From a bacterium (GTDB lineage Bacteria; ARS69): DNA of 6,434 bases. Shown one piece after another: positions 5,271 through 6,434 of this stretch. Location of the stretch: NCBI GenBank assembly GCA_025774805.1, contig JALGZR010000137.1, forward strand, positions 1-6,434, written 5' to 3'. The notes under the pieces are model-generated. The model searched no databases, was not told the origin of the DNA, and saw nothing but the letters and a program-made list of their open reading frames with translations. Within the stretch, counting starts at the first letter, position 1. Each line of letters opens with the position of its first letter. Both the position numbers and the translations under genes were made by a program.

Positions 5271-6434
5271 TCCGACTCCGGCACCACGGGAATCCTCCCG
5301 ATCAGGACCACGGCGGTCGCCGAGATTCCCTCGCCACGCCCCTCGAATCCGAGTCGCTCCGTGGTGGTGAACTTCACGGAGACCCGCTCCGGCGGGAGCC
5401 GGAGCGCCCGTGACAGCGTCTCGATCATTCCGTCGCGGTAGGGGGCGAGGCGGGGCGCCTGGGCGATGACCGTGGCGTCCACGTTCACGGGAACGTAACC
5501 CGTTTCCCGCAGAATCTCCACCGTCCGCGCGAGGAGCTCCCCGCCGGACGCGTCCTTCCACGCCTCCTCGGAGTCGGGAAAGTGCACCCCGAGGTCGCCG
5601 GCGGCGGCGGCCCCGAGCAGCGCGTCGCAGACCGCATGGGAGAGAACGTCCGCGTCGGAGTGACCCAGGAGCCCGCTTTCGGCGGGAATCTTCACCCCGC
5701 CCAGAACGAGAGCCCGCCCCTCCACGAGGCGATGGGCGTCGTATCCGGTCCCGATCCTCACCTGGCGGGGCGGCGACTCCCCGCGCAGCAGGGCCTCCGC
5801 GATCGCCAGATCCTCGGGAACCGTCACCTTGAGATTGAGGCGATCTCCCTCGACGATCGCGACCTCTCCCCCTACCCGTTCGACGGCGGCCGCCTCGTCG
5901 GTCGGCTCGTACCCGTCCCGCTTCGCGGACGCGAGCGCCTTCGCGAGAAGGTCCCGCCGGAACCCCTGGGGGGTCTGGGCCTCGCGCAGCGAACCACGAT
6001 CGAGAGTTCCGGCCGACACGCCGTCCTCCTCGCGCTTGATCGTCGCGACCGGAGGCACTCCGGGAATCGCGGCCCCTCGCGCGCTCGCCGCCTCGACGAC
6101 CCGACGGATCAGCTCCTCGGACACGAGGGGGCGCGCACCGTCGTGCACGAGAACGAGATCGACCTCGGAGGGAAGCGCCGCCGTTCCGAACCGGGAGGAC
6201 TCGGTTCGGGTGGCGCCTCCTCGAACCACGCGTCGCACTTTCGACGGACCCATCGCCTCGATGAGCTCCTGGACGCGCTGCACTCGATCGGATCGGACCA
6301 CTACGACGACGTCGTCGACGACGTCGCACGCGGAAAAGGCTCGAACCGAGTGAAAGAGGAGGGGAGTCCCCGCAAGAGGGGTCAGCATCTTGTCGATGCC
6401 CCCCATGCGTTCGGAGCTTCCGGCGGCGACGATC
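5267..6434 (-). CDS. ispDF: Bifunctional IspD/IspF (MEP isoprenoid pathway), 5' end outside window
   Basis: A fusion of two cytoplasmic MEP-pathway enzymes: IspD (makes CDP-methylerythritol from MEP and CTP) and IspF (makes the cyclic diphosphate MEcPP). About 388 residues are in the window. The frame runs to the right edge, where it reads IVAAGSSERMGG, the IspD CTP-binding loop, so only a few N-terminal residues are missing. The ATG at 6406 lies inside this motif and is not the start. Counting from that Met, IspD shows RTESS (67-71), VHDGARP (87-93), AQTPQGF (143-149), TDEAAAVE (169-176) and NLKVTVPEDL (191-200). IspF begins near 216 with GTGYDAHR (219-226; zinc ligands Asp223, His225), HSDADVLSH (249-257; zinc ligand His257), HFPD (275-278) and TTTERLGFEGRGEG (347-360). 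The linker is very short. Its stop overlaps the GNAT start. Confidence 0.96.
   Translation of the reverse strand, partial: IVAAGSSERMGGIDKMLTPLAGTPLLFHSVRAFSACDVVDDVVVVVRSDRVQRVQELIEAMGPSKVRRVVRGGATRTESSRFGTAALPSEVDLVLVHDGARPLVSEELIRRVVEAASARGAAIPGVPPVATIKREEDGVSAGTLDRGSLREAQTPQGFRRDLLAKALASAKRDGYEPTDEAAAVERVGGEVAIVEGDRLNLKVTVPEDLAIAEALLRGESPPRQVRIGTGYDAHRLVEGRALVLGGVKIPAESGLLGHSDADVLSHAVCDALLGAAAAGDLGVHFPDSEEAWKDASGGELLARTVEILRETGYVPVNVDATVIAQAPRLAPYRDGMIETLSRALRLPPERVSVKFTTTERLGFEGRGEGISATAVVLIGRIPVVPESE

Noticed and set aside
5271-6329. Long Arg-rich extension upstream of the GNAT gene
   Set aside because: It is a shadow frame of ispDF; the GNAT domain begins right after the ATG at 5270.
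6404-6406. ATG as the start of ispDF
   Set aside because: It falls inside the IspD nucleotide-binding motif. The frame remains open to the window edge and reads IVAAGSSER before it, so the true start is outside.

Overview
The window is a GC-rich stretch (about two-thirds G+C by eye) of a bacterial chromosome. Every convincing gene lies on the minus strand, so the map reads from the high coordinates down. Nothing looks phage- or plasmid-like. The isoprenoid enzyme belongs to the MEP pathway and is an IspD-IspF fusion. The tRNA block in front of tuf matches the order in the E. coli tufB operon. This suggests a bacterium outside the Firmicutes and Actinobacteria, possibly an uncultivated high-GC lineage. 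The sequence alone does not fix the phylum.

From right to left there are three parts. (1) A tightly packed operon: ispDF (its start lies beyond the right edge), a GNAT acetyltransferase, ddl (D-alanine--D-alanine ligase) and a BtpA/SgcQ-family TIM-barrel gene. Each junction is a 4-base start/stop overlap (ATGA, TTGA, GTGA), so translational coupling is likely. (2) A 118-base gap that holds a 67-base near-perfect inverted repeat, followed by cysS (cysteinyl-tRNA synthetase). (3) A 269-base spacer with two sigma70-type promoters, then tRNA-Thr(TGT), tRNA-Tyr(GTA), tRNA-Gly(TCC), tRNA-Thr(GGT), a 245-base leader, and the first 38 codons of tuf (EF-Tu), cut by the left edge.

The content is mostly housekeeping: isoprenoid precursors and peptidoglycan precursors in the first block, and tRNA charging, tRNAs and EF-Tu in the rest. 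The ispD-ispF-cysS neighbourhood leading towards tuf resembles the widespread bacterial ispD/ispF/cysS...secE/nusG region, here with GNAT, ddl and btpA inserted between ispDF and cysS.

I found no clearly new biological system. The points most worth a second look are the inverted repeat between btpA and cysS, the chain of 4-base overlaps, a possible small ORF with a full Shine-Dalgarno sequence in the tuf leader, the 12-base tandem duplication between two tRNAs, and alternative hairpins between the two promoters.
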